Of a stretch of 64,000 nt of DNA, positions 1 through 12,100 are shown in pieces. The notes below the pieces were generated by a model. That model saw only the letters and a list, made by a program, of their open reading frames with translations. It had not been told where the DNA came from and made no database searches. Origin of the DNA: Theristus sp. LFF4_11. Its lineage: Eukaryota; Nematoda; Chromadorea; Monhysterida; Xyalidae. Position 1 is the first letter of the stretch. Each line of letters opens with the position of its first letter. The translations under genes were made by a program, and so were the position numbers. The stretch lies in assembly GCA_030248135.1 (NCBI GenBank), contig JASANC010003765.1:34968-98967 (forward strand), in the 5' to 3' direction.

Positions 1-117
1 CATGCGCGAAAACACGTGTCTTTACCCTTTCCCACGTTCTACGGAAACTCGGAAAACACGACGCAACGGGCAAACAAAACTGAACAGGAATCCGTCCAAC
101 CAAAGACAGACACTCAC

Positions 118-3100
118 CGTGACCGGCGGTGTGCTGCACAGCAGATCGTAGAGGCTGCCAACGGCAAACTGGTGAGACTGGAGCAGGGACGGAGAGCCGC
201 AGTGGTGACCTGGAAAAAACGTTTTTTTATTTGCTTTTGTTGCTTTTTCGTGTTTTCGCATCTCTTTCAATTTTCTTACGGTTAGATGAAACGGTGAACG
301 CATTAGTTTGCACAAACAGCTGATTGGTGGCCTCTAAAAATTTTATTGTAACGCATTGATTAGCTCTCATCCGATCCGCCAATCAGCGCGTACACTTTAG
401 ACGATCAGAATGCAGCTCAACCAAAGTGTATGACGGTTGCCAGCAATTCGACCTCGCCAACAGGGGTGGGGTGTCCTCATCTCATCAGTGATGTTCCGCT
501 GTTGAACCACTTCAGTTGCAATAATAATTCGGAGTGCAAAAACAAACGGGAAACAGCAAACCTTGATTCAAATTGCGACTGAACTCGCTGACCAACTCGC
601 GAACGGTGCTGACGTTTTGGTAGCGTTCGAGACCTGGCATTAATTTTCTTGCTTGGACAGTTTTTTCACCAAGAAAAACAGTCTGATTAAGAAACTTTAA
701 ACGCATTTTCTTCCGACGTTTTCTGTTCGACAAAAAAAACCACAAAAAAGAACAACTCACTTCTAATCACCATCACTTCGACAATCGACAACAAAATTCG
801 GCGAGCGGATCCGCTCAGATTCTGTAGTTTGTCACGAATCAGGATTTGTACAACCTGAAATGACGAATGGTAATGCTTCTTTGCAAGCCGAAATCGATTC
901 GAAAGAGAAAACTGATCTGACCACAAGACCAGGCAGGATAAATCAGTGAGCTTGGTGATAAATTCACATCGGGCACGTTGATTGGCTGCTTTAGACTGAA
1001 AAGGCTTACGGACTAAACTTAACCGGTGCGGCCGGGTAATTTGTATTTGTTTAGTTTCGTTTAGTTGTAGTAGTTTTGTTTCTTTCACACATACCGAATC
1101 AGTGTGTCAACAGAATGGAAATAATGATGAGTTCTACCTTGAATGAACGAACGAACCACCGAACAGCAATTTTAAGGATTTGGGCAATCTTTTTAGCCAA
1201 TTTAGTTTCATCTGTTGTGCCTATCGGGGCTCGATAACCCGAACGCACAGACAAGAGTCTAACGCGCTACCACTACCACCCCGGTTAGGAGGCCATGACA
1301 TTGAAGAATAGCAACGAAATTGGAAGTCGCCTCCGTGGCTCGGTGGTTAGCACGTTTGCCTTCAACTCAGAAGGTGACGGGTTCGATCCCCCACGGAGGA
1401 TGACAAACTGCCGCCAGTGTAGCTCTCTACTCTAATAACTACACTCGTTTTCAACTAAAGCTTTCGGATTCGCTGCCCTGCGGGGATATAGCGACCGCAG
1501 GCCACCGAAACCGAAGTCGGGCTAAGATCACTGGTGCCCCCAGGACAGAGCGGGGCTTAGAGGCTGTCCCCCTCACGTGGCGAGGGTATTGGTTCCACGG
1601 GATGGTGAGCCGTCCGTCCCCCAATCCCACCGGAGTTTGGTACCTTCGGGTTTCCGGAATCGGTGGGGGGCGTGTTTCAAATATTAAAAAAAAACACAGA
1701 AAAAACTGGAATCAGAGATGTGCACGGGGGGTACTTAGGGGGTACCGGTACCGGCAAACGTCGCGCGTCGCGCAGGGTCTGGGGGGCTACGTCGCGCAGC
1801 GCCTCGGTCGGAGTTGAAAGAGACAAAAGTTTCATACATGAATTTGAAAAATTACTTCGAAATCGATTGCCCATGTCGCGCATCTATCAGTCAAAATTGA
1901 GGTCTGCTCATTGTGCTTTTGTTGTGAGCTGCTGAAATCGCTGTGAGCAATCATTTTAATTCACAGATGTCGCGCAGCGCCTCAGGTGGAAGAGACAAAA
2001 TTTTCACAAATAAAATAAAAATTGCTTCAAAATCAAATTCGAAGATTTCAATTGACTGACTGTTGTTGTACTTTTGTAGGTTGCAATGCATTTGTATTTG
2101 AAATTGCGCTGCGCATGTAGATGATGCACATTTTATTTCCCAAATGTTAGTTGCATAGACATCCAGGGTTTTTTACGCGAAATCGTGCGTCAATGACGCA
2201 AAATAATTTGGTATGACGCAAAGAAATTGGTCGTTTCGGTCAGCTTTTTTGATTCTCTCAATTTTCGAAGATTTCAAGGGATTATTTTTAAGAAAGTTTG
2301 CGCCCAGATTCAAAATTTTTCTGCGCCTTCGGCGCAGGACGTGGACACTTTATGATTTGTTTGACAATGGCGATCACGAATTCATCGTTCGTTTTGTAGA
2401 TTGTTCAGTGTTTTGTGTATAACGGTTCAATTCAATCTAAGAATATTTTTGTTGTTTTGACCGTATCAACGATCACTTGGTCCATCTAGCTCCTACGTAA
2501 GCTGTTTGTTCGCACGTTTCTGCGTTTTTTAACACGTGAATAAATGTCATAGACAGCAAACTACTTTAGATGACGTCCAAAAATCGCAAGGTAAAATGCG
2601 TTCTTGGGCCTAATTTTTGAAAATTTTCTTCGCTACGCGAAGACGTTACAGTTTACCGGTTTTTTAATTGAAATTGAGAGTCAAAGCAACACTTTCCGAA
2701 CGAAACACAGAATAAACTTCAAAAATACAAATGTATTTGTATTTGAAATCGCGCTGCGCATGTAGAATGTGACACTAAATTTGCGAGAAAAATGTGGTGG
2801 GGTCGACGTCGCGCAACCACCCGAGCCGGTACCAGCAAGAATTGTCTGGCGTGCACACCTCTGACTGGAATACATATTTTTGACACGCACTTTGCAAACG
2901 TAATTGAACCTCGGCACGTCGCAGAACACGCGCGCAATGTTCAGTTTGTGAAACGCGTCACTCATACTGGTGCAGCCGACAAACTGAAAAAAGCAGCAAA
3001 AACGGGAGTTACAAAATTGAGGTCACAGTAGCGTAGTTCTGCTGCAGTTTGTTGTAAATTATATTACCTCAGTCATAATATGGCAAGTTTGTTTGTAAAT

Positions 3101-4201
3101 AAAGCAAAAAAACCAATAAAAACTGAACCTCGCGAGATTTGTTCGTTTTCACAAAGCAGTGCGGCTGATGGAAACCTTCGGAATCGGTGTCGGCGTCTGA
3201 ACAAAAAAACGGAGAATAAAACAAAAATTCATTCAACAGGAAACTGTCTCCGAAACAAGCACATTTTCATCCCAGCTACAGTTTTTGTGCCAAATCCCAA
3301 TGATCAAATTCTTCTGATTAGCTGAGAAAAAAATACCTCTGATACCAACAGAAACAGTAAGCAGACATTCAGTCACTAGTTTTAGCGTCCGTCTTTTGCC
3401 GTGCAACCTGCGACCTATGACAGAACAATTGCCAGATCGATCCTTTTGCCCCCAAAAAATTTTTGTCCAGTCAACCCAACAACACGACTCAAGCCAAACA
3501 AAAACACCACAGTCAAGGAGAGCCACCAAGAACGTGTCCAAACCGTTGTCAGAGCTGGCCGGCTGCTCGTCAAACAAACACTGCAGCCCGCCCATGCCGA
3601 CGTTGTCGTCGCCGCCGGTGGTTTGCTTGGCGATCTCTGCAGTGTCGTTCTCCTGATTGCTGCCAGACGAGTCCGACTCGGATCCCGATCCACTGGTGCT
3701 GCGCTGCTTCTTCAGCGAGCATTCGGACGACAACGGACGGAGGTGCTCGTCGAGTTGAAAGATTTGTCTGGAAAATGGATCAGAAAAATGTTGTTTGTGT
3801 TAATTCTTGGCCGTTTATTGAAACGGAAGTTGTTGTTTGACATCACGATCGCTCGTGTCTTATCTGTGTGCGATGGATCGAGTCTCCAGAAAAGAAAAAT
3901 ATCCACAATACACCACTGGCTGGAAGCAAGTCACAAAAGTCCACTCGAAACAAACCAACAGCTCTCTTCCCTTCTCTCCATTGGCGATTTTCCGACAAAA
4001 ACTTCGTTTTTTTCGCCTGTTCCACCCTATCAACGCAAATTGAAATTAGGAAAAGCTAATTTCCAATTCTTTAAAAAAGGACTCCACTGACGAGCTGCGT
4101 TCTTCCAAGCTCAGCGGACGCAGCTTCTTGCGCTCCCAGCCCTCCTGCGTTCGAACCCACGTTTCGCCGTGCGATCGCCAGTCTTGACCGTAAAATGGCA
4201 T
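118..4201 (-). CDS. FBXO25/32: F-box protein of the FBXO25/FBXO32 (atrogin-1/MAFbx) family, partial at its 3' end
   Basis: Visible exons on the minus strand, in order: 4201-4083, 3767-3544, 3196-3129, 2983-2900, 854-761, 633-562 and 209-118. All phases agree and give 251 codons. The start MPFYGQDWRSHGETWVRTQ matches the diagnostic N-terminus of FBXO25/FBXO32. Later matches are KTNKSRE, the SDAFHKL/RFNY block and the helical LSGSARRILLSIVEV block. The family supplies substrate recognition to SCF ubiquitin ligases; FBXO32 marks muscle proteins for turnover. The F-box and C-terminus (about 100 residues in relatives) lie off the left edge. Exon 2 carries a Ser/Asp/Gln-rich stretch not seen in the vertebrate proteins. 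The exon 1 donor (GA|GTCCTT) is weak and was chosen by phase. The intron between exons 4 and 5 (855-2899) holds tRNA-like SINE sequence and a hAT-like element. Assignment as family is firm; FBXO25 versus FBXO32 is not decidable. Confidence 0.87.
1224..1295 (-). repeat. tRNA-like head of a SINE (fragment)
   Basis: On the minus strand this reads as a tRNA-like promoter: an A-box-like GGTGGTAGTGGTAGCGCG followed by TTAGACTCTTGTCTGTGCG and a B-box-like CGGGTTATCGAGCCCC. The block GTAGCGCGTTAGACTCTTGT recurs at 20735-20760, and the CTGTGCGTTCGGG part at 51853-51866, so it belongs to a dispersed family rather than being a working tRNA gene. Only the 5' head is present here. Confidence 0.6.
1330..1690 (+). 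repeat. tRNA-derived SINE or tRNA pseudogene with GC-rich tail
   Basis: Positions 1330-1399 form a tRNA-like fold. CCTCCGT pairs with ACGGAGG as an acceptor stem, CCTTC pairs with GAAGG as an anticodon-like arm, and the B box GGTTCGATCCC is perfect. The anticodon-like loop has six bases and the T stem is poor, so a functional tRNA is unlikely. A GC-rich, non-tRNA body follows to about 1690. It lies in an intron of the FBXO25/32-like gene. Confidence 0.55.
1713..2863. mobile_element. Non-autonomous hAT-like transposon in an FBXO25/32 intron
   Basis: The element starts CAGAGATGTGCACG and ends CGTGCACACCTCTG, near-perfect terminal inverted repeats of classical CAGAG type. It is flanked by exact 8-bp duplications, ACTGGAAT at 1705-1712 and 2864-2871. 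An 8-bp duplication and such termini are typical of hAT elements. No transposase ORF is seen. Inside, a TGTCGCGCAGCGCCTC-containing unit is repeated in direct orientation near 1790 and 1967. The right end lies only 37 bp from the exon ending at 2900. Confidence 0.85.
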
Positions 4202-4519
4202 GTTCTGATCAGAGCCTTTCTTTTTTATTTGTCACGTTTTCTAAAAACATCGAAGAAATTTTTACTTGGTACATTTTTTGTTCTGTTGTGCGTGCGTGCG
4301 TGTAAATTGCAGTAGCGGCAGTGAGCGTGCGATCAGCGATGGTGAGTTTTTGTCAGCCAAGTGAGCCAACCAGTTTGCTTTCAACTTTTTAACAATCCAA
4401 CCAAATATCCAAAATGCAACCCCCGCCCCCCCCAATGCAAAAAAAAAATATAAAAAATTGCCGACTTTTGAAAAATGTTTCTCTAATATGCATAGTTGTT
4501 CCAGAGCCGGGGCGTTGGG

Positions 4520-4787
4520 GGGCCGATATAGATAAGGCAGCCCGTCAAGGCGGGATCCGTCGCAGACTAGGAGTTGTCTTTTTCAAAAATGCCAACATAA
4601 CTCCTAATCATGTGTTCAAGGGAGCAAGAATGAACATAATGACACGAAGAATCCATTGGTCTAAAAAAACACGTCAAATTTGGCACACATGTTGATTTCT
4701 GAACGTCTGTTTTCTTTCATTCAAATTTCGCGCGCTCCTTGCACCCTGAAAAAAGCTGCCATGTTTACTCGGTCATTCCGTAGCTGG
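4520..4787. mobile_element. TA-type MITE, copy 1 (CGGTATGGCC family)
   Basis: One of four copies of a 240-270 bp element. Shared internal blocks include AAGGCAGCCCGTCAAGGCGG, GACTAGGAGTTGTCTTT and TTCGCGCGCTCCTTGCACC. The right terminus reads CGGTCATTCCGTA, an inverted match to the TACGGTATGGCCG end best seen in the copy at 35226. Confidence 0.7.
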
Positions 4788-4882
4788 AAATTTTGGGGGG
4801 GGGGGGGGCGCGGGGAGGGCATGTGACTTTGGGGGGGGGGGCGGTCAAAATGTTCAAATTTGATAGATAGATAGCTAAAACT

Positions 4883-5644
4883 AGAGATGTCAAGAAAAAA
4901 AAAATTTTCTATTTTTTTTCTTCTTTTTTTTGAAAAAAAAATAAAAAAAAATTTTTTTTAATTTTTTTTTTAATGAAAGTTGTTCAGAATTTTTCAGGGA
5001 GTCCGAATATCACCATCTGAGGAGCCACCGACGTACCATATGACCCCCACTCATATGGGAGGAGGGTGAAAATTTCAGACTTGGTTTCGGCGACCCCATT
5101 TTCCCACCGACGACATCACGTCTCGTGTTTTGCCTCTCAATTCACCTCAAATAACATGGAAACAAGTTCCACAACAAACCGGTGTGATCATGCTGACGAC
5201 ACGAGGCGAAACAGCAACGAGCAACCAACGAAGTTACGCTTGCAGTGGCAGACAGTGCAATTTCCACCTTTCGAGATCCTGAAAAACGATGCGTAAATGT
5301 GAGTTCTCTGCTTCTATCTCACCTTAGCGACATCGGAATTTGTTGTACTAGCCTTTGCGACGCTCAAGTACTTCAATGCGCGAGTCGATCATCACTCACC
5401 AAGGCTGAAAACAGTCGATAAATCAATCCAGAATACCACCTGCAGCGTTGAAGACTAAGTGACAAGGTAAAGTCAAAGAAAATTTTTGTTGAACTTTCGA
5501 AAAATTATGCCAAAAACGGCATTTTCAGGGCACATTGAAGAAAAAATTTCAAAAATTTTTAATAAAAAAAATAAAAAAAAATGCTCATTTTTTTTACTTT
5601 AAAAAAAATTAAAAAAAAAAAAATTTTTTGACCCTTACATCTCT
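4883..5644. mobile_element. Mutator-like non-autonomous element, copy 1
   Basis: The termini AGAGATGT and ACATCTCT are inverted. The flanks AGCTAAAACT (4873-4882) and AGCTAAAACG (5645-5654) are a 10-bp target duplication with one mismatch. A near-identical copy lies at 61421-62161 with a perfect 10-bp duplication. Duplications of 9-11 bp are characteristic of Mutator-like elements. AT-homopolymer-rich ends flank a conserved core that carries a small ORF (ATG at 5155). Confidence 0.8.
5155..5296 (+). CDS. Small ORF inside Mutator-like element, copy 1
   Basis: An ATG at about 5155 opens a 46-codon frame beginning METSSTTN and ending FEILKNDA. The frame stays open upstream without an ATG for about 30 more codons. 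The other element copy keeps the same frame with one visible residue difference (Cys/Ser). No domain is recognised. It may be a coding remnant of the element or chance retention between young copies. Confidence 0.35.
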
Positions 5645-7099
5645 AGCTAAAACGCTAAAAAGCTATAAAAACAGCAAAATAATGCTAAAAATACACAAAA
5701 AATCAAGTATAAACGCGTATTTTACCTAAAGTTAGCGAAATTTTCAAGAATTACGAGCAAAAATGGTCAATTTTGGTCAAAAATTGACTCATTTTATGTC
5801 TTCGAAGACAAAATTTTTTTTAGATAGATAGCTGGCTGAGAAATTTTTTTAGATAGATAACAGCTGAGCCAAAAAAACCTGTCTGATAGAGATAGATTCG
5901 AAATTTTTTTGGGGGGGCCGGCCCCCCCAGCCCCCCCCCCCCTAGAACAACTATGATCTGACAGGTTTTTTAGCTCAACTCATGTTCAGCTATTATCTAT
6001 ATAAAAAAATATCTCAGCCAGCTATCCAACTGCAAATTTTTATCATCGAAGACATAAAAATAAAAAAGATCAATCGTCAATTTTTGACCAAATTTGACCA
6101 CTTTGCCAATACAGAAGATGAGGGGGGGACTATCTAGCACGAAGTTGCGCCCTGTTGGGGGGGGGGTGGGTGGGGTCCCGTGATACAACCCACTCCCCTA
6201 AACCCAAGACCCCCCGTGAATTGGGTACCCGCCCCGCCCCCCTTACCGACTCGGCACCCCCGTGGGTACTCTCTCATTCGGAAATGTTCCTAAAATCTTT
6301 TTGCAGCTATTTCGTCTGCTTAGTATCAGTTCACATTTGACTGTGTTGCCGAAGCAATGCAAGGAAACGGTTTTTAAACAAAGACACCATAAAACAAATG
6401 CAATCGCTCACGACAAATGAAAAACCGACGACGAACATCACTTATGAGCTCATGTAACGCCTGATAAAGCGGACAAAGCCAACAGACAACATGACAGAAA
6501 CTCAAAAAAAGCCACAAAAAGAGCGCTAAAAGAAGTTATGGCATGGGCGCCTTGATTTATGACATAAACAAATAAGCAGTAGTATTGTTAGATTTGGTAA
6601 ACAGAAACATTATTCCACTTCACTCATCAGGTCATTTCACGTGACATTTGACGTGACTGAGAGAAGCACTTGTCTTCAGTTTGAAAGTCAGTGTTTTTTT
6701 GTTTTCACTTCACTTTCGCTAGTAAACAAAACCGGTGTCAGTTGTGCCGGGTGGCAAAAGCAACGGAAACAGAGGCTAACAATTTGGCAAGCAATTCAGC
6801 TGACTTTTCTTGTATTAATAAATAAACGCTGAAAAACACGCGCGCACACACACACAAACACAATGCATTATTGTTACTGGGATGTGAGATCACAAGGCAC
6901 ACTGACACTCGTGTTTTGTCGAAATAAACATCACGTGCAAATATTTTTGCATTATTACTTGAAAACGGTTTCGGTAGGCTGGTCACAAGAAATGACACAG
7001 GAGAAAATGCCTGGGACCGTTTTTGAACAAAAAGCTCTGCTAACTGAGAAACTTCAGATCATTCTGATGCACAAAACAGCACAAGTTTGATTATTGCAG

Positions 7100-7241
7100 A
7101 TGATGTCCGGAATGGTTGAATCGCCAAATTTAGTAGCGCCGCCTGCTCTGAAACACCAAATGAATGCCACACAGTATCATAACACCACCCTGCACCAGAC
7201 CACCGGAGGTCAGCAAGTTTCATTGGTTCATCCTGGAATCG
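7100..7241 (+). CDS. Candidate exon of an unrecognised gene
   Basis: TTATTGCAG precedes and GTAGGG follows a 142-bp open frame that reads MMSGMVESPNLVAPP then a His/Gln/Thr-rich stretch, resembling the low-complexity N-terminal part of a regulatory protein. A possible following exon at 7467-7525 is interrupted by a MITE. Further open, splice-flanked segments occur on the minus strand at about 8500-8602 (FGAEWNWAIGRNDRLNL) and 8716-8778, and on the plus strand across the same bases, so strand and gene structure stay unresolved. Confidence 0.3.
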
Positions 7242-7520
7242 GTAGGGAAGCTTATTGAACTGTCGTATTATGTACAGAAAAAGAAAATGTTTCACGGTTG
7301 CACGGCAACTTGAAATCGGCAAAGCTGACGTAATCTGACGGCAGATTGGTGGAACAAATCGAAAAACAAAACTAATTAGAATCTCGTTTCCGCAATAAAA
7401 TTAATCGTAATCCATATTCGGTCCATACGTTCGGGTGGAAAACAGTGCGTTCAGTTTTCAGCTGTGTGGCTTTTCCACGGATCCATTCAACATTACTCCG
7501 TCTCCGATGCACAATGCACC

Positions 7521-7755
7521 TACAGTATGGCCGAATAAGGCAGCCCATCAAGGCGGGATCAGTCGCAGACTAGGAGTTGTCTTTTTCAAAAATGCCAACA
7601 TAACTCCTAATCATGTGTTCAAGGCAGAAAGAATGAACAGAATAGCACGAAGAATCCATTAGTCTGGAAAAACGCGTCAAATTTGGCACACAATTTGGTT
7701 TCTGAACGTCTTTTTTCTTTCATTCAAATTTCGCGCGCTCCTTGCACCGAAAAAT
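7521..7755. mobile_element. TA-type MITE, copy 2
   Basis: The left terminus TACAGTATGGCCGAATAAGG and internal blocks GACTAGGAGTTGTCTTT and TTCGCGCGCTCCTTGCACC match the other three copies. The right terminus is not preserved after about 7750. It abuts the possible coding segment 7467-7525. Confidence 0.7.
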
Positions 7756-9127
7756 GTTGGTGAAAAAAAAATTTTTTTTTCTAAGTTCTGCGATGTTGTG
7801 AAACGGCACGTCGCTCTATAACAGAAACGAATTGAAACGATATTCTGGGACCCGGTTACCAAGCCCCCAAAAAACGCAATCCACAAAACGATTTTTGAAT
7901 TATATTGCTAAACTTGTTTTAGTTACTTCAAAACAGTCAGTCAATTAAACAAAGTCTTCAAAGATCCTCAATAATTCCTCCCCTCCGGCGCACCATTCTC
8001 ACAAACGAGATTTTGCTCATCAATTATTGAACATGTTATAGTTTTTTTTGTTTCATTGCATTATTTTTCCAAACATTACACACAGACGGTATAGTCGGTT
8101 CCGGTCCAGTGCTCATTGTCAGTGTCATAATATTTATACATGCGATGTAAATAACTCAGTTCAATCAAAACCACGCACAACATGTTGCGTAATGCTAACT
8201 GAATGCTACATACTTTCGGTGTCTGGTGAAAACCAGTAATGTTTGCAAATTCGAATTTAGAATTTCATACAGCACGCGCCACGCAAACACATACGAAACT
8301 TTCTTTTGCTCTTGAAATTCGAATCGAGCAAGCTGATTATATACGTGTATCTCGGATTATACGGCCAATCAACATGCAGACAAAACACGCCAAGTTGAAG
8401 TTGGCCGAGCTTACATTACCGTAGGGTATCTCTAATCCAACGGATCATTCATGCACCGGAGAAAAAAATGACAACAATGACACTTTAATTACTTTTTCTC
8501 CAGTGTCCAGTGTCCCCAGCTTCAAATTCAGCCGATCATTCCTGCCGATAGCCCAGTTCCACTCCGCACCGAATCCTGAAAACGCAACAATGAATAATGC
8601 AGTAGCGGCCAGCGGCAGATGACACACGTGCCTCTATGAGTTCTGAGTGTACATAACTGAAACAAACACAGACAAACATGAAATTGACATTAGTGACTCT
8701 ATACCCGTAATAATCGAGGTCATCAAATGACCTAAATTCGGACCTCTGCCAGTCTAGCCGGTTATTACTGTTCCACACATGGATCGGCCGCTATTATTCA
8801 ACACATGTGATGGAGAGATTGCGCAAATTTACGTCGACAGTATCGTTATGGGCTGGCGCATTATGCATGCCAATCGACAAACGACAACAATTCAGAGTAA
8901 CACTTTGAATCTAGCCGGCTAGAGACTATAATAATAAGTGAATGACTAATGACCGTACACATGTAAACCGGTCCTTTCCCCTTCCCGTTCCAGTTCATCA
9001 TTATTGAGGCGGATAAGATGCAAGTGTAACTGTCAGGGCGCGCGCTGGTTTTTGTCAAAAAGCTTGGCTTCAACATTGGAATATCAGTAAAGAGAAAGTC
9101 AACGGTTTGGAGGAACTCGGACGCGGC
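7756..9127. other. Intergenic region with unresolved coding potential
   Basis: Upstream of the MAM gene. Only short open segments with plausible splice borders are seen (see 7100-7241). No transposon ends, RNA genes or clear promoter motifs were recognised. Confidence 0.4.
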
Positions 9128-12100
9128 ATGAGTTTACGAGAGTTGGTGGTCTGTGGAGGTACACAGATTACAACCTTTTTTGGTTTATCCGATTTTTTCT
9201 TTCTTTTATATGCTTCTCGCTTTTGAACACTCCCGTCAGCGTTTGGAATTTACTTTCTTATCGTGATTTTGCCAACTTTTTTGTCACTGTTTCGAGAAAC
9301 TGGCCAAAACACTGCAGTGTTGCTGTTGACTCGCTCGTCGAGCGCGCAAGACGCGACGCTTGACTGCAACTTTGATCGTGGCAATTTGTGCCAATGGAAC
9401 AACGACGCCGACGATCAGTTCGACTGGAAGACTGGCAGCTCCGTGGCGGTGGACGGATGGCACAGCATCCCGAGGACGGTCACCGGCAGTGAGTGCGATG
9501 ATAAGAGATGAGATCGTTTGTATTTTGCTCCCGAGACTCAATGCGCGCATCGATAGGTAAACAGTATCATGCTTGATTAGGAATTCAAAATTACAGGAAA
9601 GTGATTCGAGTCGCTAAATTGGGCTGAGTCACTCGGGCGATTTTGAATTGTCACAAAGATTGAAACTAGTTTCCGTTCTACATACGTCATACACACGTGT
9701 TGCGTCGCAAAACCACGGAGGCAAAGAGAAAAAATGATTATGTTTTTGTAAATAAACAAATAAATAAATAAAGGAAAAAAAAAAAATAAATTTCATATGA
9801 TTGCAACAAACAGTCTTATGTTGGAAGTTCGGGCACACGGGTTACGGTAGCGGTAGTTTTGGGTCTTGACACGATGATGCAAAAAACTACATTGTTTCTT
9901 GCGAATAAAAGTTGAAACCAATTATAAACACGCAGCGTTTTCACAGAATATCAAAACTTGAGTTCAAAGAATACGGTAACTCTGCTGTGTGGGTCTCGAG
10001 GCGATTTTTTTAAACTGCCTTTTATTGCCAGGAAATAACTAAATTGATGAACACCGTTCACATGATTGCAAGAAACAACTGTTATTCACAAGAAACAAAA
10101 TAGTTTTCAGCAACTTCGTGTCAAGACCGAACTATAGCTACCGTAACCCGTGGGACCTTACTTCAGACATATGACTGTTTCATGCAATCATGTGAACGGT
10201 ATCCACCATTCTAGTAACTGTTTTTGGCAATAAAAGAAGTTTTTAAAAAATGTGTCGAGACCAAGCAGAGTTACCGTACTAATATTTCACCCAACTTTTT
10301 GTCCAATCAATTGATTGGCTGCGCACATTTACACTTTTGTAGTGTGAACAAGTGCAGTAAGTCAAGTGCAGAACGAGAAAAAACTGTGTTGAAACTATTT
10401 CGAGTTCCATAAATTCACGACTTTGAAACTGCTTTTGCTGTTCTCCATTTCTTAAACGTTTTAGGGCCTGAAACATTTTTTGCAGGTAAATCTCTCGTGC
10501 CGCCGATCCGAATCCTTGTTCTGTTCTTTTTTATACTTTTTATGTTCTTCATCAAAAAGTATGTGTAATTGCGCAATGTTCACTGTTTCTTGCAGCCGGT
10601 CAGTTCGCATATGCACAAGGCCGCTTTCGCCCTGAGGGCGCCGGACAAGAGGCGCGCGCCATCCTGCGCAGCCCGGAGATCAGCGGCCTCACGGCGGCGG
10701 CGTCGCTCAGTTTCATGTACTGGAAAACGGCGATTCCACCGAATTTGCAGGTGCGTTTCAGTTGACGAAAAAGATGACTCTGATTTTAAAAATGTAAGCC
10801 TAGTTGAGACAATAAACCAACGGTTTAAACCAGCACGCCACCGTCATGTCAGCGGTTGGTTTTATCGCAAACATAAACAAGAAAAGCAGATTAGTTGACC
10901 GGTACCGGTTGTTGGTTTCGTTTTTTTGTTCGCTTATCATACTGTTCAGTGTTTTTTCGCTGTTCAATGTTAAAAAAACCCAAGTAATTGTGTTTGATGG
11001 CGCCCACTTCATTCGTTAACAGGTGTGTACCCAAGATCAAGGCAGCACGAAATTTCGATGTCTCGACACGATTGAGCAGGCTGGACCACAAAGCTGGACC
11101 AATCGAATCGTCACGATACCAGCGAACCCACTGCCGTTCAATGTTGGTTGTTTTTGCCTTTTTTCGTGCAGCAGATGGTACTAATTAACGGAATCGTTTG
11201 AAATGCAAAAAAATTCTTCAAGCTCAAGCTTTCAAATTGCAGATTCTTTTCATCGCCTCGAATTTCAACACCGAAGTGGACCTGCTCGGAATCGACAACG
11301 TTCAACTTCGTGTGCCGAACACGCAACTCGACTCACCGACGTACCGTCAAGCGACTGCAAACAGTCTGCTAAACGGCTGGTCTGCGCGGGATCGAAAAAC
11401 GGCGTTTCCATTCACGACACGTGAACTGGATCGAAGTCAATTGGTGGATCGCGCGTTGAACGCGAACGGCGGCGGCCAATCAGCAACTCGAGTGAAAACC
11501 CTAGACTCCAACGAAGTGCTGATCGAAGATAGCGGCCCGCCTGCGGTTTGGAACAAAACGCTACGAGAAAAATAATTATTGTGAAAAAATAGTCAACATT
11601 TTTGATCGACAACAATTTTAATCAACAAGCACTAAGCAAAAGTTGCTACTAAAACGAGCTTACTATTCGATCACACGGTGCTTGTTGATCAAAATGTTGA
11701 CCCTTATTATAATCGTTTGATTGCGTAAACAAGGTGCGCGCTGTCATTGATTAGGGTTCGGTTTCAGAAGCATAATATTTAATTTTAGGTTCAAAAATCC
11801 GCCAAATCAACCGTGGACCAAGACGCATTCACGCTGCCGAAAACCACGCGATTTCCATTGCCACCGCCATTGCGTAAGCTCGATAAAAGTGGCTATCTTG
11901 CAATTTACACAAACTTTTTGCTATTTGCTATTTGCAACTTGAACAGCTACAAAAAAAACATTGTTTTCAGCAATCGAGACGTACAGTGAAGGTCAGACGG
12001 GCGGATCAAAACTGGCACTGCGGAGTGGTGAGCGGAGTGCCGTTGAAGAGGAAGAGCCGCACAAAAATCAGGCGCACACGTTTGAACGAGCGCAGTTCAT

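Larger units (their letters stand above)
4494..5955. mobile_element. Composite TIR element with G/C tracts, carrying nested insertions
   Basis: The outer ends are inverted: CATAGTTGTTCCAG at about 4493 and CTAGAACAACTATG at about 5942. Long G runs (4793-4845) and C runs (5905-5941) lie inside the ends. A TA-type MITE copy (about 4520-4787) and a Mutator-like element (4883-5644) sit within. AT-rich sequence 5760-5885 is also inverted at about 5960-6105 (GTCAATTTTTG, GCTGGCTGAG motifs), suggesting a second, overlapping inverted repeat. Confidence 0.5.

Noticed and set aside
1330..1399. Functional tRNA gene
   Set aside because: The A and B boxes look good, but the anticodon loop has six bases and the T stem pairs poorly; tRNA-derived SINE or pseudogene is more likely.
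3401..4090. 229-codon plus-strand ORF
   Set aside because: It is antisense to exon 2 and the first intron of the FBXO25/32-like gene, whose minus-strand exons have matching phases and clear homology.
4318..4345. Plus-strand first exon ending ATG|GTGAG
   Set aside because: The motif resembles a tiny start exon, but no following coding exon was found before the transposon cluster.
7059..7322. 87-codon minus-strand ORF
   Set aside because: Trp/Cys-rich composition typical of an antisense reading; the plus strand has both splice borders around a more natural sequence.
9263..9317. Start of the MAM protein at a GTG codon at 9263
   Set aside because: GTG is not a normal start in animals. An ATG exon at 9128-9158 joins in phase and completes a signal peptide.
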